Source of the DNA: Parelaphostrongylus tenuis
Lineage: Eukaryota > Nematoda > Chromadorea > Rhabditida > Metastrongylidae
Reading direction: 5' to 3'
Assembly: GCA_019055375.1 (NCBI GenBank)
Contig: JAHQIW010001200.1
Location: forward strand, 124,001 to 188,000
Length of the DNA stretch: 64,000 nt
The translations under genes were made by a program, and so were the position numbers. The notes beneath the pieces were generated by a model. It did no database searches and was not told where the DNA came from. It saw nothing but the letters and a program-made list of their open reading frames with translations. Shown here in pieces: positions 12,856 to 25,544 of this stretch (position 1 is the stretch's first letter; every line of letters starts with the position of its first letter).

Positions 12856-13985
12856 ATTGATAAAGGAGAACGATTTAAATTGCGGCCACTTGTAGAAAGT
12901 TGTCGCCCCATCAATTCAAAATTGTTCTAAAATGTTGAACAAGAAATTATGATAGCACATTTAAGCTTAGGCTTAAAAATCGATGGGACCAAAACTCTCC
13001 ACTAATGTCACATTGCAATATGTTTCCAACGACAGTCATCACATGTACAAAGTATATACTGTAGGCAATTTTGCGTACTTACTTCCCATGATACTCCAAT
13101 TTTAGATGTTTTTCTGGCCTTTTTTAAAGTATACAAACTTGTGCAAAAGAATGTGTAGGCCACCTTAAGGGTTTGCTGTGCTGTGTATAGTGACTTGCTC
13201 TACTTAGACAATCTGGTGCTTTAGCCTGCGTCTTTGTAAACAACCTTAGGAGCTTCAGAATCTCCACTTTGTCAAACTTCAGCACTACCCACCTCTATAT
13301 GACATTAAAACGTAGGAAAAAAAAATACTTCAATATTTCATAGATAATAGCGGTCTGTGCGAAAAAATAGGCACGTGCGCACACTTCTAACGGAGTTTTA
13401 TTATACCTATTTTTCCATAAATTTTGAATTTAGTTTCCTTTTCTTTCTAGATAGGTGTCGTTTCTTTGAGAATCTGGAAAAAAACCTCATTGCCGAAAAG
13501 CGCGCTTGTTTATCCGTCGTTTTTTGTAGATATTAAACCGCCCCTATCTATGAAATTTTATGGTAAATAAAACTGTCCTATGAGCCATACCAGAGTCATC
13601 GACCTGTCGGTTTTTCCAAGCAATGTGGGTATGAACAAATTCAGTAACAACGAAGTTATCGAGAAAAATTGTCGACTGATCAGACTACTATTACGTAGAA
13701 TAATGTGATGATTCGACAAAGTAATCACGTATGTAAGTCAACGTTTCTTAGTGAGATAGAATAACACAGCATTGACAACATGGTCAACATTTACTGACTA
13801 GAAAACCACTGCTGATAAACCACGTTCATATAAAAACTTGTTTTTCTCAATGTGTTCTACTTTACATGTACCAGAGATTATAAAGACATAAATGTAGAGA
13901 TAAATAGTTCAACAATCAAGCAAACAATTTATAAACTCAACAAAAATGAGTGAAGAATCGTCTTCAAACAAACCACAGAACCGAT
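12856..13985. other. No feature recognised
   Basis: AT-rich intergenic sequence downstream of rpl-11 (which runs on the minus strand); nothing supported apart from the rpl-11 polyA signal at its end. Confidence 0.5.
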
Positions 13986-14000
13986 AATTTTATTGTCGAA

Positions 14001-15786
14001 TTAACGCTTGCGGTGTACACTCCTCCTGACCTTAGGCTTCGGTGGCAGTATTATACCATCGTACTGAAAGTGAAAGTGATAAAGGGATAAAAGGAACAGG
14101 ACAGTGCTCAGCGCTGATCATCTCTGACGGATCCAGTTGGATTCCATGTTATCAAATTATCGAAAGTGAAAAGATAATTCTGAGATGGAAGAGATAGAAA
14201 AATTACAGTAACACTACACCACCTTCTGTTGGAACCATTTCACTGACTCTTCTCGTCCAACACGATGCGTTGTTCCAACGCGACCTGGAGCTCGTCTCCT
14301 TTTGGCAACACGATGTCCAGAACGATCCAGGACTACGTAGAAGTCCATTCCGTAAATTCCGATCGATGGATCGTATTTGATACCAAGATCAATGTGCTCC
14401 TTAACTAATAAACCTACAGGAGAAAATGCAAGAATAACAAAAATTTGCCAAATATTTACAGTGTTAACAAAAAAAAAAAAAGCCGAAACGAAGGTCTAGG
14501 TAAGATTATTAGAACAACGTTTATCGTGAGAATCGGACCACTCAAAGAGTTGCAGAAAACTCCAAAAGAAGTGAATTTGCCCAAAAAGATGTTATAGAAT
14601 TAACCAACCTGAATACCAAAACCGAAATTTCCAGAATCAGAAAAATTCTCCTTGAAAAGTTCGAACTCCTTGACCTTTAGTCCCTTCTCAAGAATCTCTT
14701 CCGCCTTAGGGCCACGAACTGTACAGTGTACAGCGATTTTCTCATTCCTTCGTATTCCAAACGACCTCACGGTATACCTCGCCTTTGAGAACACGGGTGT
14801 TTGACCGGTAAGCTGCTCTAATACCTCAAATACACGACGTCAATATAAAGTGAAATCAAGGTACTATACTTCAAGTTCTTTTCTAATACCTGGAAACCAA
14901 TAAAAAAAACAACCCGTTTCGCTAAACGAAAGATTTTCATAAATGTTAGTGATCATCCCAAAACTCAAATCTCTAGCTACTGCGCTACCCGTTCCTTTTT
15001 TGAAAAGACCCTTCTATACCGCTGTGATATTCAAAATTAAATCGTGCTTTACATCTACCTCTTCTTTTATCTTCATTTTTACATCGGTGGAAGCACGAAA
15101 AGAATATAGACGTACAGAGAAATTCTCTTGCTATCGTAGTCCTACGTTTTATGTGGAGTTTCTCTCGAAGTGGAGAAAAAATTCCTAATTAAACAGCAAA
15201 AAATGCACGCCACATGCGCAACGCATCAGCGCAATCGATTGATCGCAGTATTGAAATCACTAGCAGCCCCACTGCTTCCCTCCCTTAGCCCACATATTAG
15301 CCGCAAAGCAAATGCGCGCGTATGTGAACTCAGTCTTATTTACACTGCTACACCGCAGTGAAAAGGTCTTTCCAAAAAGTAATCACAGCGCTGGAATCGT
15401 GGAAACTTACGCTGTCAATGGTCACCCATAACTTTAGGGAACACTTCTGTTCTGGGAGGAATATACGTTTGCGAAACATGCTTTCTTCTTAGGGTATTCC
15501 AAAGAAAAAAAAGAAAGACGTAACGCAGTAGCCAGAGATTCGAGCTCTCTAATGATTATCAAAAAAGCAATGGAAAGTCGTTAGGCGCAATGGAGTCGCT
15601 TCACTTGTTCTCGGATTACGGAAAAGAACCACTTGTATTTGTTAAGTTTACCTTTGCAGCTCGTGTAAGTCGATCTCCAGACTCCCCAACGCAGATGTTT
15701 AAGCATAGTTTTTCAATCTTTAACTCTCTCATTATATTCCTGGCCTTCTTTTCGCGAATCTCCGCGATCTTTTCAAGGTCACCCAT
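14001..15786 (-). CDS. rpl-11: 60S ribosomal protein L11 (uL5), 4 exons, intact
   Basis: Cytosolic large-subunit protein that, with L5, binds 5S rRNA and forms part of the central protuberance. Exons, all GT-AG and in frame: 15786-15652, 14824-14609, 14399-14223, 14063-14001, giving 196 residues, the same length as I recall for other nematode L11 proteins. Recognised by family segments such as [52 protein letters not shown] and the basic C-terminus ending VRRSVHRKR. The start is ATG at 15786: a T-run plus AG lies two bases upstream, which looks like a trans-splice acceptor. An AATAAA (13989-13994) sits just past the stop. Intron 1 (827 nt) is filled by a foldback repeat. No lesion seen. Opposite strand to HMG-CoA lyase. 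Confidence 0.96.
14925..15575. mobile_element. Foldback family 1 element inside rpl-11 intron 1
   Basis: Left arm GAAAGATTTTCATAAATGTTAGTGATCAT and right arm GTAGCCAGAGATTCGAGCTC match other copies in inverted order. It makes up most of the 827-nt intron without disturbing either splice site. Confidence 0.55.
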
Positions 15787-16084
15787 GTCTAAAAAAACAG
15801 TAGTCATGAAGTACTCATAAAAATTCTTCAAGAAGCGAAACACAGATAAGTCGTACTGGCAGTCACGAGACAGATCATTTGTGAACTCAAAAATCAAACA
15901 AGATAGTCAATAACATGGGAAGAGCAAAACACAGTTAAGTCCGTTCACAGCTGCTACAGTTGTTAAGTAAACTGGACAGAGCCTCCAGACCCTCGTCTCA
16001 AACAAAATGTCCTTTTGAACTAAAGAAATGCTCCACGAAAGTCAAAGATATAGCACGAGATATTATTGCACATATATGCATAAA

Positions 16085-16365
16085 GCTCATAAATAATGAA
16101 ACCCTCAGAGTGCATCAATGCCGAGGGAGTGCCGTGCATTGGACTCCATTCGTAGAGCCACAGAGGTGATGGATTACATATCTGGCCTTTAGAATGAGCG
16201 GCGATAGCCTACCTATGAATCAAGTCAAAGCTGATATCCCGACAGCCAAACTTGAAACCATTCAACAATCCCCTGTAACCGAAGATTTGCTGAGCCATGA
16301 GCGTAGGATTGAACCACGGATTCATCGAGAACGGGTGCCGCAGAGCATCTCACTGCGCCACACGT
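16085..16365 (-). mobile_element. SINE-B, diverged
   Basis: CATCAATGCCGAGGGAGTGCC, ATATCTGGCCTTTAGAATGA, GAGCCATGAGCGTAGGATTG and CTCACTGCGCCAC in the expected order. Confidence 0.6.
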
Positions 16366-16904
16366 GGATTTATTTAAATACTACAAAAAAACCAAAGTAA
16401 AAAAAACAGCTCTATTGCAGACGAGTAGACTTTCAGAAGGAAATCTAGGAGGAAGTGGAATCGTCGAAATTGTAGGATTCCGCAAAATTCCGACAAATAT
16501 CGCACAATGATTACGGTAACATTTACACGATAAACTGCACATCTACAAGTGGCATTAGAGCATGTTTTCTCACAGTCTACTCTTTCGTTAATAATGTACC
16601 AGTATTTAAATTAGTAACCATATCGCTTCTTTGGAAGAATGAATGCTGTCAGAAGATAGAGTTGGCAAAGTAGATTGTAAAGAAAAAACAAAAAAGAGTA
16701 GTAGAATTGCTTATTCAACGGCGGCGAGTGTTTTAAAATTGCTTTATAACGTCTTTGATGCAGTCTCCGGGTCAGTGAAATACAACCTTAAATCCTGGGA
16801 TCAGATTTTCCACGTCTTTTCTGTCATATTTACAATTTATTCTCTCTTCACCTTCGTATCGTCCTCTCAGCTTCTCCTGTTATTGTATTAATTTCTATGA
16901 CTCC

Positions 16905-17060
16905 TCTCGGGTGCTAAATGCTGTTGTTGGATATACGCCTAAGAGAATTGAGTGGGTGAGCAAAAAACGGGCTCAGGCGGGAATTGAACCCGTGTTTCAT
17001 CCATACTGGGGACGCGTACTACTACCACTACACCACCGAGGCACATTTGCACTTTTCATC
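16905..17060 (-). mobile_element. tRNA-derived SINE-A
   Basis: Minus-strand copy: CCTAAGAGAATTGAGTGG tail, GGGAATTGAACCC B-box complement, CACTACACCACCGAGGCAC A-box side. Confidence 0.7.
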
Positions 17061-17254
17061 CATGCAGGGGAAGTGTGCTTTTCCACTGCAGTGCAAATGC
17101 CATTTGTAAGCTTCAGCGTCTGCGAGACCCGCTTAATCGCCGGCTACTTGATCGGCGTCTGCGGGACCCGCTTAGGCGCCATTTACCACGTCTTGCTGAG
17201 ATCAGAAGCTCTTATTTATTTGATTTTGAAAAGGAAGAGATTATATTCCTTACA

Positions 17255-17565
17255 TAAATAAATAAAAAGCTCTCGGCGTTGATCAATCCCTGAGGGATGC
17301 GCCATGCATTCGACTTCAATTTTTAACTTCGTTTGAGGTGATTGAATGCATATCTGGCCTTTACAATGACTCGCGGTGGCCTCCCACTGAACCGAGTCAG
17401 TGCTGCTTATCCTCCCAGACAAGTCTGAGACCTGTCTGGTACCATTTTACCGACTCTGGAGGGATGGATGGCTTGGTAAGCCATGAGCGCGAGATCGAAC
17501 CATTGACCTCGTGTGCGACGCAGAGCACCTCTAACCATTGCGCCACATGCGCTCGTATTCCTTAC
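17255..17565 (-). mobile_element. tRNA-derived SINE-B, full-length copy
   Basis: Reverse complement of the 46.3-kb copy with few differences, ending at TGGCGCAGTGGTTAG side near 17545. Confidence 0.75.
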
Positions 17566-17826
17566 ATGTATGTGTAGAATTTTGAAGCACAACCCTTGGG
17601 GGCACACGGTACGGCAGAGAACTCGGTAGCAACAATGAAATTTCGCTAAGCGCAGCAAGCGAAGATAACAAGGAATCCGCATTCTTATGACCCACAGTGA
17701 CACTTAGCATGCTTTAATACTGCTGAAAATTGATCTCAAAGAATGCCCGCCTGAGAACTCTTTTCAATCTACACAGTGACAGTCATGATGAACCGGACAG
17801 CATTTTAAATTTCGGGTAAAACTCAC

Positions 17827-17990
17827 TTGATGGCGAACGACCTCTGTATCGGCGTGATCGCGGACTGCGCCATCGACGGGAGCGTCGACTCAGTGATCGG
17901 ATGTAACTTCTGCGGGTTCGGCTCCTTCGACTCCTTCTTTTTGGACTTCTAGACCGGCTTCCTCCACTTCCACTTCTAGGGCGGCTTCTC
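17827..17990 (-). CDS. Orphan exon encoding an Arg-Ser (RS) domain segment
   Basis: On the minus strand, an AACCAACAG acceptor and a GTGAGT donor bound 164 nt that encode about 54 residues of RS-rich sequence (for example GGSRSRSPKRRSRRSRT and RRWRSPRSRRYRGRSPSS). Such segments occur in SR splicing factors and SR-related nuclear proteins, where they mediate phosphorylation-dependent contacts. No RRM, PWI or other domain exon was found on either side, so the parent protein is not identified. It may be one exon of a gene with long repeat-filled introns, or a stranded remnant of one. Low-complexity composition limits certainty. Confidence 0.42.
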
Positions 17991-18244
17991 CTGTTGGTTA
18001 TGTTAGCAAATGAACTAAATAACATACTCTACACTCCTTTTATAGCTCACCATCGCATCGTAGACACCCTATCATGGTGATAAAGTCTGATAATGTTATC
18101 TTTACGTGCTTCATTCACTTGAGAAATATCATGTTTTCAATGGAAGTTTTATCAACGTCGACGTGGGAACAACATCGAATTCACGAATAAACATGAATTT
18201 TTTTCTCTGAACACCTTTGAAAAAAAAGCTGAGGGCCCACGAGG

Positions 18245-18530
18245 GTAATTCTTTGAATGCGACCACTCATCCATTATAAAGCGAAATCGCATACCCGACA
18301 GAACCTGTTAAAGGTTAATGGCTGACAGCTAACTATGGATGTTGAAAAATGAGTGGTGGCGCAGATGTGCCTCGGTGGTGTAGTGGTAGGGCACGCGTCC
18401 TCGGTATGGATGAAACGCGGGTTCGATTTCCAGCTGAGGCCATGTTTTTGCTCACCGCTCAGTTCTCTTAGGTGTATATGAAACAGCATAAGATTGCGAG
18501 AAATGCACAAAAAATACTAAGAATTTCGAG
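18245..18530 (+). mobile_element. tRNA-derived SINE-A
   Basis: Same upstream block (TTATAAAGCGAAATCGCATA), tRNA-like head with GGTTCGATTTCC B-box, and CTCTTAGGTGTATATG tail as the copy at 57.8 kb. Confidence 0.72.
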
Positions 18531-19149
18531 TTTTAGCTATTGTTGGAAATTATCCAAGTTCTCAGCAAACGAACACTGCGCATATGAATTGAAACTCTTT
18601 GGGAATTCAAGGTCTCCATAGTGTCGTAACTGGTTATCCGCAAGTTAAGATGTTTGATTGTGGACTTATAGGGGCTTTACGCAATCTGTTCTTTGGGCGA
18701 GACCTGTTTTGACCCCTGCGCATAGATTGGATTCCGTAGATTTTCTTAAATCGTATATTTTACAATCTCTGAATACTGTTGGATCGGAATTACGTCCAGT
18801 CATAGTTTTTCGTTGTTCTTTTTTGTTCATTTACGACAGATTTAATTCCCGATCATTTTTATCGTGATTGATATCATTCAAACCACGTGATCTCTGGACT
18901 CTAAATGTGTAGGCCGTTTTGTTTTTTGTAACTGTACAATACTTCTGTAATGAGTACAGGTGCTTTGTCATATCATTAGCTTTGACAAGGCGTTTTCTGG
19001 CCAAGGAATGTTCCGGAGCTCTGGATAGATGTTATTCACTTGTAGCAGCATCTAGGGTATATGGCAAATGAATTTTACGTTCTCACCGTTATTCTTCAAT
19101 CTTTTGCACTGTCATAGACGTAGCATGTGAATGAACCGTGGGTACTTAC

Positions 19150-19975
19150 CCGCTGTGAGGCGACAAATGAAAAACCGATCTCATTCACTGAGCAGCAAAC
19201 TTTCATAAGAATGTTAGTGATCATTTGAAAGCTTAGATTTCTGGCTACACCTCGACATGAGCGGTTTTCGGAAAAGTCTTTTTTGCCGTTGTTACAGAAC
19301 GAAATTCGTTGCGTTCCAAACGCGCTTATGTCTCGCCGGGCGGAACTCTTTCTTTGGTTTATTAGTAATCATTCGATAGCGTAATGGTTGCTAGTTGCAA
19401 CACTGTGCATATTTTCTGGAGAGACCGTTTCTCTGCAATGCAACAGTGAAAACAAGTTGAATTCACATGCACGATTAAGAGGGTCTTTGGCCAATTCACG
19501 TGCCGGTGGGTGAGGCAGCCACGTGAACTGCTGCTGCGACACTTTTCTACACGCTCATATGCTCGAAAATCGATGTTTGGTCGCGTCAGCGCATACGACG
19601 CCTTTGCTAGCGGCACGTGAATCGGCCAAAGACCCCTTTACTTCGTAAATTGGTTCAAATTATCTTTCCTGATGCATGACAGAGAATTGGTCTTTCCACA
19701 AAGTGAGTACAGCGTTGGAATGAGCTGCCATCACGCTATTGAATGATTACTAATAGTCCAAAGGAAGAGCTCTGTCCGGCGAGAAATATGCGCGTCTGAG
19801 ACGTAGTTTTGTGTGGAGATTACAGCGTTATAAAAGGGTCTTTTTAAAAACCGGCGTCATGGTGCCGTAGCCAGAAATCTAAGCTTTCGAAGGTAATTGA
19901 CACCTTTAAGAAAATCTCCTGTCCAGCGAATGCGATCGGTTTTTCATTTGCTGCTTCATAATGGACAAGAACCGA
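19150..19975. mobile_element. Foldback family 1 element, well preserved
   Basis: Left GAGGCGACAAATGAAAAACC, right TTTTTCATTTGCTGCTTCATAATGGACA. The inner hairpin is clear: TTTGGCCAATTCACGTG (19480-19505) faces CACGTGAATCGGCCAAAG (19613-19632). Between them lie further short inverted blocks. Confidence 0.75.
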
Positions 19976-20499
19976 ACCTTGACTAGACTCCGCTTCGATA
20001 AAGCTGTCGTCCCCGATTCTGATGTGTGTATTGCCTTCACGGAGCTTTCAATGATCTTTGTGTAGTTCGTAAATCAACAGCCCTGTGCTCAAAAGCTCTA
20101 CATGAGTTTTGTGTCGTGTCGGTGGCAGAACATCCCGACTGGAACTCCTCCACGAGACGTTCACGTAGCTTAAGTTTTGAAGTATTCATTCTAAAGAAAG
20201 AAAATTTTGGCAGTTCGAAGAAACAAAATAATTTGCATGTTTAGATCTCGAGATCACCAGCTTCCGAATGAAGTTAAACATGATGAAATTGGTCAAGAAG
20301 TATTACTATGCAAATTTTTGTACTATGTATTCCATCTTTGTAATGTTTATAAATTCTCTTTATCTATTACATACTGTAACCCGACCCATCATCGTAATTC
20401 GTTGTACGGATCCTAGTATCTATCTTGTATCTCTTGCGATCTCTAAGGCATCCGACCTAGAATGTTTCCTAAGGTGTACGTCGACTGATTGCAAGAGAG

Positions 20500-20800
20500 G
20501 TTGGAGCAGGGATTGAACTAGGGCCTTGCTTATCACGTTGTTTCCAGTTACAGTGTACCGTCAACCGCTTCGCAATCATACCTCCTCTTTGTAATATTTA
20601 GTATAATATATAGTCAATCTCACCTCACTCATTGTTATTATTATCTTCATTTTCCCGTTTTTTCGTCTTTATCTTTCACTTGTGATTTACACTGATTTGA
20701 TGTGCAAAAGCTTCAACCCTCAGCTGGAAATTGAACCTGTGTCACACCCTGTCCGGATGCGCATGCTAACCACTGCGCTTCCACGGCTTCTATTCTGCTG
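20500..20800 (-). repeat. Two tRNA-like repeat heads
   Basis: GGATTGAACTAGGGCC at 20511-20526 and GAAATTGAACCTGTGTCACACC at 20727-20748, each followed by a decayed A-box side. They lie just upstream of the HMG-CoA lyase start. Confidence 0.4.
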
Positions 20801-20885
20801 TCACTCATTCTTAGTATCTATGCTCCAGGATTAGTACTTTAACTTTAGTAAGGATTTTAGTCCATCAACTCAATTTCAGAAGGAA

Positions 20886-23800
20886 ATGCCTCGTGTCCCG
20901 TGTGCGATATTGCGCCAAACCCTCACCACTGTCAGTCGAAAGGTAAGAGTACAGTCGAGAAACTTTCGAGAATCAGCCCTAGTTTTTCTAGAATCAAACG
21001 TTCAAAGTAGTCGAAGTTGGTGCACGAGATGGTCTTCAAAATGAAAAAGTGGGTGAGAGTCTTTTCGTTGTTAATATGACAATCATTCTCTTTTTTTCCT
21101 TTTGGTTCACCGATTGATTATATCTTTGTAAATTTCTAGCAGATTATTTCTACTGAGGATAAGATAGCTCTCATTAACAGACTGAGTCAATGTGGTTTCC
21201 AAGTAAGATCTTTTTCACCCTTTTTTCTGTCTGGTATAGTTCTCTGGAAATAGAGACCATTTCCTTCCAAATGTCAGAGTATCGAAGCAACAAGTTTCGT
21301 CTCACCAAAGTGGATCCCACAAATGGCCGATCATCAGGAAGTTATACAGAAAATTACAAAGTATCCAGGTGTGTCGTATCCTGTTCTTGTTCCAAATCGT
21401 GCCGGATTGGACAATGTGGTAGGTTAGTTCTCAAGCGTTTGGCTGCATAGACGTCTCATATAATTCACTATTTCAGCTAAAAAATGGTAACGTCAAGGAG
21501 ATCGCTGTATTTGGTGCTGCTTCCGAATCATTTTCTAAGTTTGTTGACGATTCTGTTGTAGTAAACTATTTGTTTTTGTTCAAATTCTAGCACTGCTTAG
21601 GAAAAATGTTAATGCTGGTCTAGACGAAAGTCTGCGAAAACTTCAGGAAGTTACGAAAGTCGCAGTCAAAGAGGGATTACGAGTAAGAGGGTGCGTTTCA
21701 GTATTTTGGAGTAATCCTATTTTAATGTAATTGGTAATTTTCCGTCATCTCTAGTTAATTGCAACTGTTGAGAACAAAGCCTTTTCACTTTTACCTTAGG
21801 TCTTTGGAAACAACTCGATAGCTTAAATATTGGCAATTTCTTTACTCTGTTTTCCTCCTGCAAAGGTCTTTTCGATGTGCTGTGGCAGCGAAAGTCAAAT
21901 TCAGTTTTACACTCGCCTCGCAACACCGTGCGAATTTTTGTTATTTATTTCAAAATCTTCTTTACTTTTTACAGGAATACCTTGGCTTTTGTTTTAGAAC
22001 CGTGGAAGAGACTTCGTTCTGCGTTCTATGAGCTTGGCTTTTAGTTTGATTTTATGTTGCTAACACCAGAAGCTGAGAGCCTAAGCCAGGGAGTGCGATC
22101 TTTTTTTGGCTCTTCGAAGACCTTTTTAAGAACCAAACTTAGCTTTGAAATCACCCAAATTCACGCTATTAGATATTTACTAGGAGTTTCTCAAAAATAG
22201 ACTCCTCAGTGTCGCCTTCTGCGAATCTTGCGAAATCCCATTTACATATGCTAACCGCGTAAAACTGCGCGCCGAGTAGGAAATTTAATTTTATCTTCGC
22301 TGCTACAACGCACAAAGAAGACTTTCTCAGAAATCTAAAACAGTGTTAAAGTCACCGAGACTTAAGCTATCCAGTTGCCACCAAAAGTCTTGAGAAATTG
22401 GAAAGACATTGTTACCAGGTGTTATAAAATTGACCAGACAAAGGGAATCGTATCGAGGTTTTTTATTCCAGATATGTATCGTGTGTGGTCGGTTGTCCAT
22501 ATGAAGGAAAAATTGATAGTGCTGTGGTAGCCAGAGTAACTGGTACTTTACTTGATTCTGGTTGTTATGAAGGTAAAAATACATTTGAATTTTTATATTA
22601 ATTCTACTAATACTCGAGCCACTTCTTCAAAACTGTCACTGATTTTTGTGAAGGCTCTAATTTTGGGAAAACACCTCGTTTTTAGACCTTCCTTCTGTCT
22701 GTTTCTGATTTCATTAGCGTAGTTAAACGTCAATGCTTTATTTCTTCTGATACGACGAGATTGTCCTTAATGAATTTCCTCGTTTTTCTTCTTTCCTTTG
22801 AGAGCAATTATCGTTGTCTTTTAGTTTCTTTGGGTGATACCATTGGTGTTGGAAGTGCCGGATCGGTGGGTTCCATGCTTGACACAGTCCTAAAGTCTGT
22901 TCCTGTTTCAAAGTTAGCTGTTCATTTCCATGATACATATGGTCAAGCACTGGCGAATATCATTGTTGCAATTGAGGTGAATGGCTTAACCTAATAACTG
23001 CATTTTTTTGTTACTATCTCTTTAGCAAGACCTAATTCTCTAGCCTTTGGCAAGGCGTTTTGCGCTTTTTCCTTGGACTTTAAGTGATCGTTTGCTATCA
23101 TGGGAAGCAGCGAATTCGATAACGTGTTTGGCTTTCAAACAGGCCTTCTTATTGTGCTATAGCAGCGAAGTTGATGTCACGTTTCAGTCTTGGCTCGCTT
23201 TTCTACTTGACTAGGATTTTTCGATGATCTTTTAACGGACTTTTAGTCATTATTTGTAAGCTAGATTTTGTCAATTCTGATGCTAAGTTTGGTTTTTTCA
23301 AAAGGTCTTCATGAGCGCAGGAATATCGAAAAGAGAATTAGATTCCGCACTCATAGTAGTTATTGTATATACTTCAAAGCGAGTTTGTTTGACGGAATGG
23401 ACGAAATAAGAAGCCAATACCCATACATTCATAGTAAATGGTTTCTTATACAGTTGTAAATTAGCAAGCCTGGAAATTCTACGAAAAGAAAAAAAATTAC
23501 TTAATAAATAACGAAAATCGCTCCTTCGAAATGGCTTTGAGATCGCTGCGCGCAGCGCGATTCAAGAGACGCGCGATGAAGCGCGTTGAAGGTGATACAT
23601 AATCTGGTTTTTGCTGCCAAGCACATTAAGGAGGTTTTTTTTCCAGAAAGTAAGCACACTTTCAAAATCACTGAAATTTCAGCTATTGAATGACTGCTAA
23701 AAGTCTGAGAAAAAAACGAAAAAGCCTTGTTTTTGGAAGGTTGAAAATTGGGACCCCGATTAAGGAATAGTACCTTTTTTGGTTTTTTCGATAGGATTTA

Positions 23801-24116
23801 GTCTTTACCAGAAAGGCATCCGTGTCGCGGACTCCTCCATCGCTGGTTTAGGAGGTTGCCCATATGCTAAAGGTGCGACAGGAAATCTTGCAACTGAAGA
23901 TCTTGTGTATATGTTACACGACATGGGTTTCGATACCGTACGTTTTACTGTTCTCTTTTTGCTCTAAAAAACCATCACTAGGACAGTAGCGAGTTCTTTC
24001 AGGGAATTGATTTGGACAAATTAATTGAGACATCCATGTGGATTTGCTCCAAAATGGGACGATCAAATGCTTCTCGTGCAGCCAGAGCTTTGATGGCAAA
24101 ACGACCGGACGAATAG
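20886..24116 (+). CDS. HMGCL: Hydroxymethylglutaryl-CoA lyase, 10 exons, intact
   Basis: Cleaves 3-hydroxy-3-methylglutaryl-CoA to acetyl-CoA and acetoacetate, the last step of leucine breakdown and ketogenesis, normally in the mitochondrial matrix. Exons: 20886-20942, 20992-21048, 21140-21202, 21278-21418, 21477-21538, 21601-21690, 22472-22572, 22825-22976, 23812-23937, 24003-24116; 963 nt, 320 residues (human 325). TIM-barrel landmarks: [12 protein letters not shown] (Arg31), [10 protein letters not shown] (His224, His226, metal ligands) and [14 protein letters not shown] with the catalytic Cys257. Residues 1-19 carry Arg and Lys but no acidic residue, fitting a matrix-targeting peptide. 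The exon 3 acceptor is ambiguous (21139 or 21142); the earlier one preserves family length. An acceptor-like TTTCAG lies five bases before ATG. Introns 6 and 8 (781 and 835 nt) hold repeats of the second foldback family. Confidence 0.96.
21715..22345. repeat. Foldback family 2 repeat in HMG-CoA lyase intron 6
   Basis: Shares with other family-2 copies the blocks AAGGTCTTTTCGA, TTTTACACTCG, GAACCAAACTTAGCTTTGAAATC and a CTACAACGCACAAAGAAG-type block, partly inverted. Bounds approximate. Confidence 0.45.
22990..23745. repeat. Foldback family 2 repeat in HMG-CoA lyase intron 8
   Basis: Contains opposed arm blocks (AGCGAATTCGATAAC and GCTATTGAATGACTGCTAAAAGTCTGAG) around a GC-rich centre, GCTGCGCGCAGCGCGATTC (23538-23556), seen also at 49349-49367. 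Bounds approximate. Confidence 0.45.
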
Positions 24117-24689
24117 AGCAAGAAGTATCAATAGTATTACCTATATAAACCCCCAATTCTAACTTGAATAATGTGATCGTCGTACATTGCAATAATTTAA
24201 GATCTGTATCAATAATCTATCAGTTTTTGCTCAATGAAAAGTTCCATTAACTATACTTGTCAATTTGTACCCGGTAACTGTGATAATATTTTTTTTTGTG
24301 AATTAAGACATTCCTTTGTTCGATTTTTTGAATGAAATTAGCATGTAATACCTAGTACTATGCCTAGCCTCATACCGGAATCTATCGTGTTCAGCATCTC
24401 CACCCTGCGCTTTTTTTACTACATGTTGTTGGTTCGGTAATAAAATCCACGGAAGTTCTAAGACGATCTTATTAAACTGTTGTTACAATTGAATCATCAC
24501 TACGGGGCAGAGACTACCTTTTCCCGATTGCGAAAGTTTCCGCTGTTTCTTGTCGTACACCAAGTTTTCTCTCATAGTAGCACCGATTCCTGCCACTTGT
24601 TAATTTATATTTCTAGAAGGAAATAAATTCCAGAGTAGAGCTGAGTCTACGGCAGTTATCGACTATTCACCTAGTTTCTGGGTGCAAGA

Positions 24690-25100
24690 ACTGTGAATGT
24701 TCAATCCGATTAACTATCATTGGGAAATCTCCCAGGTGGTTTACCGCCTTATCGTAGCTGGGATATGTTTCTGGGTGCGGGACCATGAAATACAGCGGGA
24801 TTCCAATCCAAGCAGGGCCATCCGAGCTGAGGAGAAGTCCGACATTCTCACCCGGGAAGTCCAGCTAAGAGTAAACTGTACCAGGAATGACGGCCGTCTT
24901 GGTGGGTAGTAAATGCAAGGTAAAAATCTTCCTCTGATCACAAGAGCCGACGACTGCTTTGATGCGCTGGCGACCTGAGGAAGCCCCGGCAGGGATTGTC
25001 TTGGGACTCCAGGGGACAAAACAATTGGACCAGTAGATTTTCAAGGGCTAAGGGCCCCCACAATTCGTGAAGACGGACCACCCAGTCAACCATCCAGGTG
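24690..25100. other. GC-richer stretch, unidentified
   Basis: Unusual composition with CCGGGAAGTCCAG, GGAAGCCCCGGCAGGG and similar words. A 92-codon minus frame (25019-24741) exists but matches nothing I know. Likely an unnamed repeat. Confidence 0.3.
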
Positions 25101-25264
25101 TTTTTTGGGAACAAACTGCTCGCTTACATTGCGGTATCGATATCTTAGAGACACGTGCACAAACAAACGAAATATCGGGGGTGTCCGAACCCAATGAGCT
25201 AAGTTACTGGATAGGTTTCGAGAATAGTTCACTGAACTCGTGATTTTGGCGGGATCAACGCTAG

Positions 25265-25440
25265 TCGTTTCTCTCAAGTGATGTGCTTATCCTTCCGGAC
25301 AAGTCTGAGACCAGTCTGGTACCAATTTATCGACCACGGAGGGATAAGTGGCTTGGTAAGCCACCAGTGCGAGATAGAATCATCGACCTCGTGAGCGATG
25401 CAGAATACCTTTAGCCACTGCGCCATATGCGCTCCTTTTG
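25265..25440 (-). mobile_element. SINE-B head part
   Basis: CTTCCGGACAAGTCTGAGACC to AGCCACTGCGCCATATGCGC. Confidence 0.62.
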
Positions 25441-25544
25441 CTTCTATCGCTTAATAAAGGCGCCACTACGGATGAGTCCCGATGTCAGAGATAGACAACG
25501 TAGTACAGGACCACCCATGTTGATGGAGGTTACGGGTGGTCAGA

